Source of the DNA: Actinomyces sp. B33
GTDB taxonomy: Bacteria; Actinomycetota; Actinomycetes; Actinomycetales; Actinomycetaceae
NCBI RefSeq assembly: GCF_028437565.1
Contig: NZ_JAMRYR010000005.1
Location: 124,001-188,000, forward strand
Direction of reading: 5' to 3'
DNA: 64,000 nt
Under the pieces are notes generated by a model. That model saw only the letters and a list, made by a program, of their open reading frames with translations. It was not told where the DNA came from and searched no databases. The position numbers were made by a program, and so were the translations under genes. Numbering within the stretch: position 1 is the first letter of the stretch; every line of letters begins with the position of its first letter. This document shows positions 27,398 to 37,908 of this stretch, piece by piece.

Positions 27398-28582
27398 ATG
27401 ACAACCACTCGTTCATTCGGCCGTCGCGCCAGCGGTCTCGCGGCCCTCTTCGGCGCAGGAGCCCTCGTCCTGAGCGCATGCTCGGGCGGCGGGGCGGGTG
27501 CCCCAGCAGCCGGTGAATCCGGCGCCGCCCCCGCAGCCGAAGGCTCCATCAAGGTCGGCGTCGCCATGCCGACCCAGACCTCCGAACGGTGGATCGCCGA
27601 CGGTAATGCCGTGAAGGAGGGCCTGGAGAAAGCCGGCTACACCGTCGACCTCCAATTCGCCAACGACGACATCCCCACCCAGACCCAGCAGATCGACCAG
27701 ATGATTACCAATGGAGCGAAGATCCTGGTCATCGCCTCCATCGACGGCACCGCCCTGTCCAGCCAGCTCGACGCCGCCGGCGCCGCGAACATCCCGGTCG
27801 TCTCCTACGACCGCCTGATCCGCGACAACGAGAACGTCGATTTCTACGTCTCCTTCGACAACTACAAGGTCGGCGTAGCCCAGGCGAAGGCCCTCCTCAC
27901 CGGCCTCGGCCTCACCGACAAGGACGGGGCCAAGGCGGCCGATGCCCCGGTCGGCCCCCTCAACATCGAGCTCTTCGCCGGTTCCGCCGACGACAACAAC
28001 GCCGGATTCTTCTTCAATGGCGCGATGGACACCCTCAAGCCCTTCATCGACGAGGGGACCCTCGTCGTGAAGTCGGGCCAGACCTCCTTCGACCAGGCGG
28101 CGACGCTCCGCTGGTCGCAGGAGGCCGCTCAGAAGCGCATGGAGGACATCCTTACTTCGACCTACGGCGGTGGCACTGAGCCGCTCGCCGGCGTTCTCTC
28201 GCCCTTCGACGGAATCTCACGCGGCATCATCACCGCCCTCCAGGGCGCGGGTTACGGCCCCTCGATCGCCGACGGCCTTCCGATCGTCACCGGCCAGGAC
28301 GCCGAGATCGCCTCCATCAAGCTCATCAACGACGGCGTCCAGCAGTCGACGATCTTCAAGGACACCCGTCTCCTCGCCGCCCAGGCCGTGAAGACGGTCG
28401 AGGCGATCGGCAAGGGGGAGACCCCCGAGGCGAACGACACCAAGACCTACGACAACGGCGTGAAGGTCGTCCCCTCCTACCTCCTCGAGGTTCAGACCAT
28501 CTTCAAGGACAACATCGAATCCGACATCGTCGGCTCCGGCTACTACACGGCCGATGAAGTCGCTGCCGGCGTCACCAAGTGA
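27398..28582 (+). CDS. chvE: Multiple-monosaccharide ABC transporter, substrate-binding lipoprotein ChvE
   Basis: A 394-residue extracellular sugar-binding lipoprotein. The signal peptide ends in the lipobox LSAC, followed by a Gly/Ala/Pro linker and the type I periplasmic binding fold: [40 protein letters not shown]-type segment ([23 protein letters not shown]), and [17 protein letters not shown]. The pattern fits ChvE/MmsA-type proteins that bind aldoses such as L-arabinose, D-galactose or D-xylose. ATG 27398 follows CGAGGAG. It is the first gene of chvE-mmsA-mmsB and follows a LacI gene. Arabinose is the likely substrate given araDA downstream, but specificity cannot be read from sequence. 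Confidence 0.92.
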   Translation: MTTTRSFGRRASGLAALFGAGALVLSACSGGGAGAPAAGESGAAPAAEGSIKVGVAMPTQTSERWIADGNAVKEGLEKAGYTVDLQFANDDIPTQTQQIDQMITNGAKILVIASIDGTALSSQLDAAGAANIPVVSYDRLIRDNENVDFYVSFDNYKVGVAQAKALLTGLGLTDKDGAKAADAPVGPLNIELFAGSADDNNAGFFFNGAMDTLKPFIDEGTLVVKSGQTSFDQAATLRWSQEAAQKRMEDILTSTYGGGTEPLAGVLSPFDGISRGIITALQGAGYGPSIADGLPIVTGQDAEIASIKLINDGVQQSTIFKDTRLLAAQAVKTVEAIGKGETPEANDTKTYDNGVKVVPSYLLEVQTIFKDNIESDIVGSGYYTADEVAAGVTK

Positions 28583-28661
28583 GCCACCCGGTGGGCGGGC
28601 GGAGGATCTCCCACCCGCCCACCGGTCACTCATCCCCTCGACTCGCGAATGCGGAAGTGAA

Positions 28662-30209
28662 ATGACGTCAAACATTTTGGAGATGCGAGACATCGACAAA
28701 GGATTCGCCGGGGTCCAGGTGCTCAAGCACGTGAACCTCGAAGTCCGGCGTGGTGAAGTGCATGCCCTGTGCGGTGAGAACGGCGCCGGAAAATCGACCC
28801 TCATGAAAGTCCTCTCGGGCGTGTACCCGCATGGCCACTACGACGGGACGATCGTCTGGGAGGGCGAGGAGGTGAAGTTCTCCTCCATCAAGGACTCCGA
28901 GAATCTCGGCATTGGAATCATCCATCAGGAGCTCGCTCTCGTCCCGTACCTGTCGGTCGCGGAGAACCTCTTCCTCGGAGTCGATAAGCCCCGCAAGAAT
29001 GGTCTGATCGACTGGCATCAGGTCAACCATCTCGCTGAGGAGGTCTTGAAGAGGGTCGGTCTCGATGAGAACGTTACGACTCCCGTCGGTCAGCTCGGCG
29101 TCGGGAAACAACAGCTCATCGAAATCGGCAAGGCCCTCTCCAAGGATGTCAAACTCCTCATCCTCGATGAGCCCACGGCGGCTCTCAATGACAATGACTC
29201 GGCACAGCTGCTCGATCTGGTTCGCCAGCTCAAGGACTCCGGGGTGTCCATCGTCATCATCTCCCACAAGCTCAACGAGATCGCCGCGATCGCGGACCGC
29301 ACGACGATCCTGCGCGACGGCATGTCCATCGAGACCCTGAACATGAAGGATCCTGCCTCGACCCAGAACAGGATCATCTCGCTCATGGTCGGCCGCGAGC
29401 TGTCCCAGCGCTATCCGGTGCGCGAGTCCACGATCGGCGAGGAGATCTTCCGCGTCGAGGACTGGACCGTTTACCACCCGACCCAGGAGGGGCGCGTCGT
29501 CATCAAGGACGCCTCCTTCAACGTCCGCCATGGAGAGGTCGTCGGGATCGCCGGCCTCATGGGAGCAGGGCGGACCGAGCTGGCCCGATCGATCTTCGGC
29601 CGATCCTACGGGCGCAATATCTCGGGCCGGATCTACAAGGATGGCAGGGAGATCCAGATCAAGACCGTGTCGGACGCGATCAAGAATGGTATCGCCTACG
29701 CGACCGAGGATCGCAAGCAATACGGCCTCAACTTGATCGACGACATCCGCCACAATATCGGTATCGCGGGCATCTTCAAGCTTGCCAAGCGCGGCATGGT
29801 CAACGGCAACGAAGAGCTCGCCGTCGCCGTCGACTACAAGGAGCGGATGAACATCCGCTCCCAGTCGGTCCTCCAGCTCGCTGGATCCCTCTCGGGAGGC
29901 AACCAGCAGAAGGTCGTCCTGTCGAAGTGGCTCTACACGGATGCGGACGTTCTCATCCTCGACGAGCCGACCCGCGGCATCGACGTCGGCGCGAAGTTCG
30001 AGATCTACACCCTCATCAACAAGATGGTCGAAGAGGGCAAGGCCGTCATCGTGATCTCCTCCGAGCTCGAAGAGATCCTCGGCATCTCCGACCGCGTCTA
30101 CACCCTTGCCTACGGGCGCATCACCGGTGAGGTGCCGATTGCCCAGGCGAACCAAGAGAACCTCATGGAACTCATGACCATTGAACCCTCAAGGGAGAAC
30201 GACAAGTGA
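28662..30209 (+). CDS. mmsA: Multiple-monosaccharide ABC transporter, ATP-binding protein
   Basis: A 515-residue CUT2-family ATPase with two ABC modules. The first has Walker [10 protein letters not shown], signature [18 protein letters not shown] and Walker [12 protein letters not shown]. The second has a degenerate Walker A ([10 protein letters not shown]), signature [15 protein letters not shown] and Walker [15 protein letters not shown]. Such asymmetry is normal in RbsA/AraG/MmsA proteins. ATG 28662 lies 80 bases after chvE with GGAAGTG upstream; the frame is open further upstream but unsupported. The stop overlaps the start of the permease gene, indicating coupled translation. Confidence 0.94.
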   Translation: MTSNILEMRDIDKGFAGVQVLKHVNLEVRRGEVHALCGENGAGKSTLMKVLSGVYPHGHYDGTIVWEGEEVKFSSIKDSENLGIGIIHQELALVPYLSVAENLFLGVDKPRKNGLIDWHQVNHLAEEVLKRVGLDENVTTPVGQLGVGKQQLIEIGKALSKDVKLLILDEPTAALNDNDSAQLLDLVRQLKDSGVSIVIISHKLNEIAAIADRTTILRDGMSIETLNMKDPASTQNRIISLMVGRELSQRYPVRESTIGEEIFRVEDWTVYHPTQEGRVVIKDASFNVRHGEVVGIAGLMGAGRTELARSIFGRSYGRNISGRIYKDGREIQIKTVSDAIKNGIAYATEDRKQYGLNLIDDIRHNIGIAGIFKLAKRGMVNGNEELAVAVDYKERMNIRSQSVLQLAGSLSGGNQQKVVLSKWLYTDADVLILDEPTRGIDVGAKFEIYTLINKMVEEGKAVIVISSELEEILGISDRVYTLAYGRITGEVPIAQANQENLMELMTIEPSRENDK

Positions 30210-31375
30210 GCACCACCAAGAGCCTGGGCGAGATGTTCAGGGGAAACATCCGCCAGAGCGGTATCTTCTTCGCCTTCCTGGCGATCGCCATCCTGTTCGC
30301 CGTGCTGAACCCGTCCTTCCTGAGTCCTGGGAACCTGACGAACATCGTCCTCCAGTACTCCTACATCCTGGTCCTCGCGATCGGTATGCTCTTCGTCATC
30401 ATCCTCGCCCAGATCGACCTCTCGGTCGGCTCGGTCGTGGCCGTGACGGGCGCCTTGTCGGCGGTCCTCGTCATCAAGCAGGGGATGCCCTGGTGGGTCG
30501 GCGCCCTCGCCGCCATCGTCCTCGGCCTGGTCATCGGGGCATGGCAGGGTTTCTGGGTCGCATACGTCGGGATCCCCGGCTTCATCGTGACCCTCGCCGG
30601 CATGCTCCTCTTCAGGGGTCTGACCTTCCAGATTCTTGAGAACGTATCCCTCTCGCCGTTCCCGAAGCCCTACTACAACATCGCCAACGGCTTCTTCAAC
30701 GGCCTGCTCGGCGGCAACGGATACGACGTCTTCACCCTCGTGGTCTTCGGTATCGGTGTCGCGGGCTTCGCCTACCAGCAGTTCCGTTCGCGCCAGGCCC
30801 GTATTGCCTACAATCAGGCGGTGGAGTCCATGGGGCTCTTCGTCGGGAAGATCCTCGTCATCGGCGCTTTCGTCATGTGGTTCGCCTACCAGATCGCCTC
30901 CTCGCGCGGCCTGCCCTTCGTCCTCGTGATTCTCGCCGTCCTTGTCCTCATCTACGGCACGCTCGCGAACTCGACGGTCTTCGGCCGCGACGTCTACGCG
31001 ATCGGCGGCAACCAGGCCGCTGCCGCCCTGTCGGGCATCAACGTCAAGGCCGTGACCTTCTGGACCTATGTGAACATGGGCTTCCTCGCTGCGGTCGCCG
31101 GCATCGTCTACTCGGCCCGCATGAACGGCGCCCAGCCTTCCGCAGGCAATATGTTCGAACTTGACGCCATCGCCGCGTGCTTCATCGGCGGCGCGTCAAC
31201 GACCGGCGGCATCGGCAAGCTGTCGGGCGCCCTCGTCGGCGGTCTCATCATGGCCGTCATGTCGAATGGTATGCAGCTCATGGGCGCCTCCACCTCGACC
31301 CAGCAGATGGTCAAGGGCCTCGTCCTTCTCCTCGCCGTCGCCTTCGACATCTGGAACAAGCGCCGCGCCGGCTGA
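30206..31375 (+). CDS. mmsB: Multiple-monosaccharide ABC transporter, permease
   Basis: A 389-residue integral membrane protein of the CUT2 permease family (GguB/MmsB), with about ten hydrophobic segments and the conserved stretch [46 protein letters not shown] and [36 protein letters not shown] match the loops that contact the ATPase. GTG 30206 overlaps the mmsA stop codon. It ends the transporter operon, followed by a strong terminator. Confidence 0.94.
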   Translation: MSTTKSLGEMFRGNIRQSGIFFAFLAIAILFAVLNPSFLSPGNLTNIVLQYSYILVLAIGMLFVIILAQIDLSVGSVVAVTGALSAVLVIKQGMPWWVGALAAIVLGLVIGAWQGFWVAYVGIPGFIVTLAGMLLFRGLTFQILENVSLSPFPKPYYNIANGFFNGLLGGNGYDVFTLVVFGIGVAGFAYQQFRSRQARIAYNQAVESMGLFVGKILVIGAFVMWFAYQIASSRGLPFVLVILAVLVLIYGTLANSTVFGRDVYAIGGNQAAAALSGINVKAVTFWTYVNMGFLAAVAGIVYSARMNGAQPSAGNMFELDAIAACFIGGASTTGGIGKLSGALVGGLIMAVMSNGMQLMGASTSTQQMVKGLVLLLAVAFDIWNKRRAG

Positions 31376-31409
31376 TGCGGGCCTCGTCTCCTGCTGGAAG
31401 TGGGAGGGG

Positions 31410-31453
31410 GAGCGGGGCGGCGTTCTAGACGCCGCCCCGCTCCGGGTTTCTTT
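31410..31453 (+). terminator. Intrinsic terminator after mmsB
   Basis: GAGCGGGGCGGCGT (31410-31423) and its exact complement (31429-31442) form a 14-bp stem with a five-base loop, followed by GGGTTTCTTT. It closes the chvE-mmsA-mmsB operon. Confidence 0.85.
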
Positions 31454-31535
31454 CATTCGCAGCGGCTCCTCGCTCAATGGGCTTTCGCATAGCCTTGCCT
31501 TAGAGGCGAACGAGGATTTCGGAGGAACTTGTTTC

Positions 31536-32564
31536 ATGGCGCGTCCCAAACGGCTCAATCGCCCGCCGTCGATCCTCGACGTTGCCGCGGCGGCGGGGGT
31601 CTCCCACCAGACTGTCTCCCGGGTCCTCAACAACTCGAAGAACGTCCTGCCGCAGACGCGCGAGCGCGTGCAGGCCGCGATCGACGAGCTCGGATACCGC
31701 AGGAATTCCGCCGCGAGGGCTCTCGCCCGGCACAAGTCGGAGATGATCGGCGTCATCACGACGACCTCCCTCGACTACGGGCCCTCCTCGATCCTCATGG
31801 AGGTCGAGCTCGCGGCCCGGGCCTCGGGGTACTACACGGCGGTCGCCCCGATCGAGGATTACGACGACTCCTCGATCGAGGAGGCCCTCGACCATCTCCT
31901 CGGCCTGCCGGTCGAGGGCCTTGTCGTCATCGCCCCGCTGCGCGATGTCGCGGCGGACATGTCGAAGAAGGACATCCCCGTTCCGGTGGTCGCGGTGACG
32001 ACACAGGAGATGGGGGAGGTCGCGGGGGTGATCCCGGTGGCGATCGATCAGGTGAAGGGGGCGCGCCTCGCCCTCGAGCACCTGTACGGACTGGGGCATC
32101 GGGATATCGCGCACATCGCCGGTCAAGCGGAATTCTTTGAGGCGCGGCATCGGGAGGCGACGTGGCGCGCCTTCATGGGGGAACGCGCCCTGGCGATCCG
32201 TGAACCGGTGGCGAGGGGATGGGACTTCTCGATCGGCTACGAGGAAGGGCGGCGCCTCCTGGCGGAGGGGATGCCCAGTGCGGTCTTCTGCGCGAACGAC
32301 CAGATCGCCCTGGGCCTGTACCGCGCCCTTGAGGAGGCCGGGAGGTCCGTGCCCTCGGATGTGTCGATCGTCGGGTTCGACGATATGCCGGCGGCGCGCT
32401 ACTACTCCCCGGCGCTGACGACGATCAATCAGGATTTTGCCAGCCTGGGGCGCCTCGTCCTCTCGACCCTCCTCGAGGCGATCGACGCTCCCGAGGCGGC
32501 GGGAATCGCGCCGAAGAGTCTTGAACCAGTGCTCGTCGTCAGGGATTCCACGGCCCGCCCGTAG
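31536..32564 (+). CDS. LacI family transcriptional regulator (second copy)
   Basis: A 342-residue LacI protein. Helix-turn-helix ILDVAAAAGVSHQTVSRVLNN, linker GYRRNSAARALARHKS, and a sugar-binding domain (AVFCANDQIALGLYRAL, DVSIVGFDDMPAARYYSP). It is a close paralogue of the regulator at 26.2 kb, with the same recognition helix and similar length throughout. ATG 31536 follows GGAGGAAC; the frame open back to 31161 is not coding. It sits between the chvE operon and araDA, which suggests it is the arabinose-responsive repressor of araDA and probably of the other genes with GTTARCGY sites. Confidence 0.91.
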   Translation: MARPKRLNRPPSILDVAAAAGVSHQTVSRVLNNSKNVLPQTRERVQAAIDELGYRRNSAARALARHKSEMIGVITTTSLDYGPSSILMEVELAARASGYYTAVAPIEDYDDSSIEEALDHLLGLPVEGLVVIAPLRDVAADMSKKDIPVPVVAVTTQEMGEVAGVIPVAIDQVKGARLALEHLYGLGHRDIAHIAGQAEFFEARHREATWRAFMGERALAIREPVARGWDFSIGYEEGRRLLAEGMPSAVFCANDQIALGLYRALEEAGRSVPSDVSIVGFDDMPAARYYSPALTTINQDFASLGRLVLSTLLEAIDAPEAAGIAPKSLEPVLVVRDSTARP

Positions 32565-32623
32565 CGCCCTCCCCCTTGCCTTCGAGGGCTTAGCCCTTCT
32601 TGCGCGCATGTGGATCAAATTCT

Positions 32624-32662
32624 TTGAAAAACGTGGACATCACAGTAATGTGAACGCTAACC
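32624..32662 (+). promoter_or_regulatory. Promoter with LacI-type operator ahead of araDA
   Basis: TTGAAA (32624-32629), a 16-base spacer and TAATGT (32646-32651) form the promoter. TGTGAACGCTAACC (32649-32662) overlaps the -10 box; its reverse complement GGTTAGCGTTCACA matches the site before the GH43 gene at 13 of 14 positions. Confidence 0.65.
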
Positions 32663-32758
32663 TATAGGTGTTGACATCCGTTTCGTCGCTCCTTCCCGCA
32701 TGGCGCGGATCGCACGCAGTGGTGCGGGGGCTGACACCAAAATGAAAGGACTGCGAGC

Positions 32759-33499
32759 ATGGATCACCGCGATCCGAGCACCTGGGACGAGGAATTCGCC
32801 GCCCGGGTGCGACAGACCCGAGAAGTCGTCGCACGGCTCCACGCGGAGCTGCCCCGCTGGGGCCTCATCGTCTGGACGGCCGGCAATGTCTCCCAGCGCG
32901 TCAAGGGCCCGGCCGAGGACGGGTCGCAGGACCTCCTCGTCATCAAGCCCTCCGGTGTCAGCTATGACGACCTGACCCCAGAGTCGATGGTCGTCTGCGA
33001 CCTCGACGGCGCCCTCGTCGAGGGGGAGGGATCCCCCTCATCGGACACCGCGGCCCATGCCTATGTCTACGCGCACATGCCCGAGGTCGGCGGCGTCGTC
33101 CACACCCACTCGACCTACGCGACCGCCTGGGCCGCGCGCGGCGAGGAGATCCCCTGCGTCCTGACGATGATGGGGGACGAGTTCGGCGGCCCCGTGCCCG
33201 TCGGCCCCTTCGCCCTCATCGGCGACGACTCGATCGGGCGCGGCATCGTCGAGACCCTCTCGGAGTCCCGCAGCCCCGCCGTCCTCATGCGCAACCACGG
33301 GCCCTTCACCATCGGCTCGGACGCGCGCGCCGCCGTCAAGGCCGCCGCCATGGTCGAGGAGGTCGCGCGCACCGTCCACATCGCCAAGCAGCTCGGCGAG
33401 CCGATCGCCATCGAGCAGGACAAGATCGACAGCCTCTACACCCGATACCAGTTCGTCTACGGACAGCACGACGGCAACGACGAAGGAGAACAGCGATGA
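32759..33499 (+). CDS. araD: L-ribulose-5-phosphate 4-epimerase
   Basis: Converts L-ribulose 5-phosphate to D-xylulose 5-phosphate, the last step before the pentose phosphate pathway. The 246-residue class II aldolase-fold protein shows [17 protein letters not shown] (phosphate and substrate contacts), SSDTAAH, the zinc-binding [11 protein letters not shown] and MRNHGPF. ATG 32759 is the first start after AAAGGA. Its stop overlaps the araA start (ATGA). There is no araB next to it; the usual araBAD order is broken. Confidence 0.95.
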   Translation: MDHRDPSTWDEEFAARVRQTREVVARLHAELPRWGLIVWTAGNVSQRVKGPAEDGSQDLLVIKPSGVSYDDLTPESMVVCDLDGALVEGEGSPSSDTAAHAYVYAHMPEVGGVVHTHSTYATAWAARGEEIPCVLTMMGDEFGGPVPVGPFALIGDDSIGRGIVETLSESRSPAVLMRNHGPFTIGSDARAAVKAAAMVEEVARTVHIAKQLGEPIAIEQDKIDSLYTRYQFVYGQHDGNDEGEQR

Positions 33500-35004
33500 C
33501 AAGCTTCTACGAGGGCCGAGAGGTCTGGTTCTACACGGGCAGCCAGGACCTCTACGGCGAGGAGACCCTCCGCCAGGTCGCCGACCAGTCCCAGGAGGTC
33601 GTCCGCCTCCTCAACGAGGCTGGCGTGATCCCCGCCCCCGTCGTGTGGAAGCCGGTCCTCAAGGACTCCGACGCGATCCGCAGGGCGATGCTCGAAGCCT
33701 CCGCCGACGACCGGGTCCTCGGCGTCATCTCCTGGATGCACACCTTCTCGCCCGCGAAGATGTGGATCCGCGGCCTGGAGGTCCTTTCCAAGCCCCTGCT
33801 CCACCTGGCCACCCAGGCGAACATCGAGATCCCGTGGGACTCGATCGACATGGACTTCATGAACCTCAACCAGGCCGCCCATGGCGACCGGGAGTACGCT
33901 TACATCCTCACGCGCCTGGGCGTGCCCCGTACGACCGTCGTCGGGCACGCCTCGAACGCGTCGACCGTCTCGCGCGTGGCCGACTGGGTCCGCGCCGCCG
34001 CCGGTTTCGCCGCGACCTCGGAACTGAAGGTCGTGCGCTTCGGCGACAACATGCGCAACGTCGCCGTCACCGAGGGCGACAAGACCGAGGCCGAGCGTCG
34101 CCTCGGGGTGTCCGTCAACACCTGGGCCGTCAACGATCTGGTCGCCGCCGTCGACGCGGTCGACGAGGCGGCGATCGACGACCTCGTCGCCCTCTACGAG
34201 GAGCGGTACGACGTCGCCGAGGAGCTTCGAGCCGGCGGGGAGCGGCACGAATCGCTGCGCTACGCGGCCCGCGAGGAGATCGCGATCCGCTCCTTCCTCG
34301 ACGAGCGGGGGGCCAAGGCCTTCACGACGAACTTCGAGGACCTTGGCGCCCTTCGACAGCTGCCGGGCCTGGCCGTCCAGCGCCTGATGGCCGACGGCTA
34401 CGGCTTCGGGGCCGAGGGCGACTGGAAGACGGCGGTCCTCGTGCGCGCGGCCAAGGTCATGGGCGAAGGCCTGGAGGGCGGGGCCTCCCTCATGGAGGAC
34501 TACTGCTACAACTTCGTCGCGGGCCAGGAGATGATCCTGGGGGCGCACATGCTCGAGATCTGCCCGTCGCTGACCGAATCCACTCCTCGCATCGAGATCC
34601 ACCCCCTGGGGATCGGCGACCGCGAGGACCCGGTGCGGATGGTCTTCAACGCCGACGCGCGTCCCGGGGTCGTCGTCGCCATGTCGGACATGCGCGACCG
34701 CTTCCGTCTGACGGCCAACGTCGTCGAGGTCGTCGAGCCGCCCCATGACATGCCCAAGCTGCCCGTCGCTCGTGCGATGTGGGTCCCCGAGCCCGATTTC
34801 TACACCTCCGTCGAGGCGTGGCTGACGGCCGGGGCGGCGCATCACACGTGCATGTCGACTCAGGTCGGCATCGACGTGTGGGAGATGTTCGCGCGCATCG
34901 CGAAGATGGAGCTTCTCGTCATCGACGAGTCCACGACGCGGCGAGACTTCTCCTCGTCGACGCGGTGGAACCAGGCGTACCACCGTCTCGCCGAGGGGCT
35001 GTGA
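33496..35004 (+). CDS. araA: L-arabinose isomerase
   Basis: Interconverts L-arabinose and L-ribulose in the cytoplasm. The 502-residue length is typical. Metal-binding residues appear in [38 protein letters not shown] and GAAHHTC, in the family order. The start ([23 protein letters not shown]) is the standard N-terminus. It overlaps araD by four bases. An operator-like site and the ytfQ-like gene follow. Confidence 0.97.
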   Translation: MTSFYEGREVWFYTGSQDLYGEETLRQVADQSQEVVRLLNEAGVIPAPVVWKPVLKDSDAIRRAMLEASADDRVLGVISWMHTFSPAKMWIRGLEVLSKPLLHLATQANIEIPWDSIDMDFMNLNQAAHGDREYAYILTRLGVPRTTVVGHASNASTVSRVADWVRAAAGFAATSELKVVRFGDNMRNVAVTEGDKTEAERRLGVSVNTWAVNDLVAAVDAVDEAAIDDLVALYEERYDVAEELRAGGERHESLRYAAREEIAIRSFLDERGAKAFTTNFEDLGALRQLPGLAVQRLMADGYGFGAEGDWKTAVLVRAAKVMGEGLEGGASLMEDYCYNFVAGQEMILGAHMLEICPSLTESTPRIEIHPLGIGDREDPVRMVFNADARPGVVVAMSDMRDRFRLTANVVEVVEPPHDMPKLPVARAMWVPEPDFYTSVEAWLTAGAAHHTCMSTQVGIDVWEMFARIAKMELLVIDESTTRRDFSSSTRWNQAYHRLAEGL

Positions 35005-35087
35005 TCCTCCGGCCGGGCACCCCCGTGCCCGGCCGGACCACCGATTCGTCGCCGAATCGTGACGAGCGGGTGGATCCATGCAGTATG

Positions 35088-35101
35088 TGTTAGCGTTAAC
35101 C
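35088..35101. promoter_or_regulatory. LacI-type operator ahead of the ytfQ-like gene
   Basis: TGTTAGCGTTAACC. The half TGTTAGCG matches the classical LacI-family half-site, and the other half GTTAACC is that of the GH43 site. A weak CAGTAT -10 candidate (35081-35086) precedes it, so the operator would lie at the transcription start, 74 bases before ATG 35175. Confidence 0.6.
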
Positions 35102-35174
35102 TTGTGAGTGGGGCATACGGCATGCAGCCGCCTATCCCTCCCTCTCCATGCATCAGTTTGTTCGAGGAGGAACA

Positions 35175-36212
35175 ATGACCATCAACACGCGCTTCCGCAG
35201 CCTCGCCGCCGCCACCGCGGCCGGCCTCGCCATCGTCTCCCTGACCGCCTGCGGCGGCGGCCAGACGACCGACTCCGCCGATTCGGCGGCCTCCGGCTCG
35301 TCCACAGCCGACTCGACCTCGTCGACCAGCGCCTCCGATATCACCGTCGGATTCGTCGCCGTCGGCCCCGAGGGCGGCTTCCGCACCGCCAACGAGAACG
35401 ACATCCAGCAGGCCTTCAAGGACGCCGGCATCACCCTGAAGTACTCGCCGACGACCAACAACGACCAGCAGAAGCAGCTCGAGGCCTTCGCCTCCTTCGT
35501 CAACGAAGAGGTCGACGCGATCCTCCTGTCGGCCACCGAGGCCACCGGCTGGGAGGAGTCCCTCAAGACCGCCCAGGAAGCAGAGATCCCCGTGATCCTC
35601 CTGGACCGCGGCATCGAGCCCAACGACGAGTCCCTCTACTCGACCCACATCGGCCCCTCGAACCTCGAAGCCGGCAAGGCCGCCGCCCAGTGGGCGATCG
35701 ACAACAACCCGGACGGCGCCAAGGCCGTCGTCCTCGAAGGCCCCGCCGGCCTGTCGGTCGTCAACGAGCGCAACGAGGGCTGGGAGTCCCTCATCTCCGG
35801 ATCGAACATCGAGGTCCTCGAGAACCAGTCGGCCAACTGGTCGACCGAAGAGGGCAAGACCGTCACCGAGGGCCTGCTCGACAAGTACAACAACGACATC
35901 AAGGTGATCTTCGCCCAGAACGACGAGATGGGACTGGGAGCGGCCCAGGCCGTTGAGGCCAAGGGCCTGACGACCGGCAAGGACGGCGTCCAGATCATCA
36001 CCATCGACGGCACCCGCCCGGCGCTCGAGGGCCTCCTGGCCGGCAAGCTCTCCTACGTCATCGAGTACAACCCGATCTTCGGCAAGGACGCCGTCGACGC
36101 GGTCCGCTCGCTCGTCGAGGGCAAGACCGTCGAGAAGAGCATCGTCGTCGACTCGGCCTCCTTCGACCAGGACTCCATCACCCAGGAGATCATCGACGGC
36201 CGTCCGTACTGA
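35175..36212 (+). CDS. ytfQ: Furanose-type sugar ABC transporter, substrate-binding lipoprotein (YtfQ-like)
   Basis: A 345-residue lipoprotein (signal peptide ending LTAC) with the fold of YtfQ: ITVGFVAVGPEGGFRTANENDIQQAF, LKYSPTTNNDQQKQLEAF, IPVILLDRGIEPND, VIFAQNDEMGLGAAQAV and IDGTRPALEGLLAGKLSYVIEYNP. E. coli YtfQ binds galactofuranose; homologues in other bacteria serve arabinose. Here the araDA genes lie directly upstream and an araDA-like operator precedes it, so L-arabinose, arabinofuranose or short arabino-oligosaccharides are plausible ligands. ATG 35175 follows GAGGAGGAAC. Confidence 0.88.
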   Translation: MTINTRFRSLAAATAAGLAIVSLTACGGGQTTDSADSAASGSSTADSTSSTSASDITVGFVAVGPEGGFRTANENDIQQAFKDAGITLKYSPTTNNDQQKQLEAFASFVNEEVDAILLSATEATGWEESLKTAQEAEIPVILLDRGIEPNDESLYSTHIGPSNLEAGKAAAQWAIDNNPDGAKAVVLEGPAGLSVVNERNEGWESLISGSNIEVLENQSANWSTEEGKTVTEGLLDKYNNDIKVIFAQNDEMGLGAAQAVEAKGLTTGKDGVQIITIDGTRPALEGLLAGKLSYVIEYNPIFGKDAVDAVRSLVEGKTVEKSIVVDSASFDQDSITQEIIDGRPY

Positions 36213-36268
36213 TCGGATATCGTCGATCACCGACACGCGCGCCCCCGGCGCCGTCTGACTCGTCGACA

Positions 36269-36303
36269 CGCGGGGGCGGGAGGAGATCCCTCCCGCCCCC
36301 GCG
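36269..36303 (+). terminator. Intra-operon hairpin between binding-protein and ATPase genes
   Basis: Fifteen-base arms (36269-36283 and 36289-36303) pair perfectly around AGATC. There is no T-run. Placed after the binding-protein gene, it may stop part of the transcripts or protect the 3' end so that more binding protein than ATPase is made. Confidence 0.65.
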
Positions 36304-36357
36304 CTGCGGTCGCCGCCGCACCGCCCGCCCCGGCGGGCGCCTGCCTCGAACAAGGAC

Positions 36358-37908
36358 GTGAGAGAAGTGGATCAACAAGAACACGGGGGCGCCCCCGCCC
36401 CCATCGCCCAGATGACGGGCATCTCCATCGAATTCCCCGGAGTCAAGGCCCTCGACGGCGTCGACTTCAGGCTCTTCCCCGGCGAAGTCCACGCGATCAT
36501 GGGGGAGAACGGGGCCGGAAAATCGACCCTCATCAAGGCCCTGACCGGGGTCTACCAGATCGACTCGGGCACGATCCTCGTCGAAGGCAAGCCCCAGCGG
36601 TTCAACGGAACGGCCCAGGCTGAGGCCGCCGGGATCTCGACCGTGTACCAGGAAGTCAACCTGTGCACGAACCTGTCCATCGGGGAGAACCTCATGCTCG
36701 GCCACGAGGTCCGATCCCCCCTCGGGATCAACTGGAAGGCCACCCACCGCCAGGCCAGCGAGGCCCTCGGCCAGGTCGGCCTCGACCACCTCGATACCCG
36801 CGCGCCGCTGGCTTCCGTGTCCATCGCCGTCCAGCAGCTCGTCGCCATCGCCCGCGCCACCGTCGTCAACGCCCGCGTTCTCATCCTCGACGAGCCCACC
36901 TCCTCTCTCGACGTCAGCGAGGTCGCCCAGCTCTTCGCCATCATCCGACGGCTGCGCGACCAAGGCGTTGCCATCCTCTTCGTCTCCCACTTCCTCGACC
37001 AGGTCTACGAGATCTCCGATCGCATCACCGTCCTGCGCAACGGCCGCCTCATCGGCGAGGACCTGACGGTCAACCTCCCGCGCAACGTCATGGTCTCCAT
37101 GATGATCGGCCAGGACCTCAGCAACCTCGACGCCATCCAATCCAAGAGGCCCGAAGTCGCCGACGACGCCCCCGTCCAGCTCGTCGCCGAGGAACTGTCG
37201 AGGATCGGCTCGGTCGACGCCGGCTCCTTCGACGTGCGCCAGGGCGAGGTCCTCGGCTTCGCCGGCCTCCTCGGATCCGGGCGCACCGAGGCCGTGCGCC
37301 TCGTCTTCGGCGCCGACCGCCCAGACTCCGGGACCCTCACCCTCAACGGGGAGACGATCCACGCGGTCGGTCCGCTGCGCTCCCTCGCGAAGGGCATCGC
37401 CTACTCCACCGAGAACCGGCGCGACGAGGGCATCATCGCCGCCCTGTCGGTGCGCGACAACATCATGATCTCCCTCCAGGCCATGCGCGGATGGGCCAGG
37501 CGCATCCCCCAGGCCGAGCAGGAGGAGGTCTGCCAGCGCTACATCACCGGCCTGGGCATCAAGACCCCGTCGGGCGACACCCCCGTCGGCTCACTGTCCG
37601 GCGGCAACCAGCAGAAGGTCCTCCTGGCCCGGTGGCTCGCCACCAGTCCCAAAGTCCTCATGCTCGACGAGCCCACCCGCGGCATCGACGTCTCCGCGAA
37701 GTCCGAGATCATGAAACTCGTCTTCGACCTCGCCCAGGACGGGATGTCGATCGTCTTCGTCTCGTCGGAGATGGACGAGGTGCTGCGCATCTCGAACCGG
37801 ATCGTCGTCATGCGCGACCGCCACCAGGCCGCCCTCATCGACAATGACGGGACCCTGACCCAGAAGGACATCGTGGGCATCATCGCCGAAGGAGGAGAGC
37901 AGGCGTGA
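36358..37908 (+). CDS. ytfR: Furanose-type sugar ABC transporter, ATP-binding protein (YtfR-like)
   Basis: A 516-residue double ABC ATPase of the CUT2 family. Module 1: [25 protein letters not shown] and LILDEPTSSLD. Module 2: GLLGSGRTEAVRLVF (degenerate Walker A), [15 protein letters not shown] and [13 protein letters not shown]. It is the paralogue of mmsA but with the YtfR-type start (MTGISIEFPGVKALDGVDFRL). GTG 36358 and GTG 36367 are both possible starts; neither has a strong ribosome binding site. It overlaps the next gene by four bases. Confidence 0.92.
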   Translation: MREVDQQEHGGAPAPIAQMTGISIEFPGVKALDGVDFRLFPGEVHAIMGENGAGKSTLIKALTGVYQIDSGTILVEGKPQRFNGTAQAEAAGISTVYQEVNLCTNLSIGENLMLGHEVRSPLGINWKATHRQASEALGQVGLDHLDTRAPLASVSIAVQQLVAIARATVVNARVLILDEPTSSLDVSEVAQLFAIIRRLRDQGVAILFVSHFLDQVYEISDRITVLRNGRLIGEDLTVNLPRNVMVSMMIGQDLSNLDAIQSKRPEVADDAPVQLVAEELSRIGSVDAGSFDVRQGEVLGFAGLLGSGRTEAVRLVFGADRPDSGTLTLNGETIHAVGPLRSLAKGIAYSTENRRDEGIIAALSVRDNIMISLQAMRGWARRIPQAEQEEVCQRYITGLGIKTPSGDTPVGSLSGGNQQKVLLARWLATSPKVLMLDEPTRGIDVSAKSEIMKLVFDLAQDGMSIVFVSSEMDEVLRISNRIVVMRDRHQAALIDNDGTLTQKDIVGIIAEGGEQA

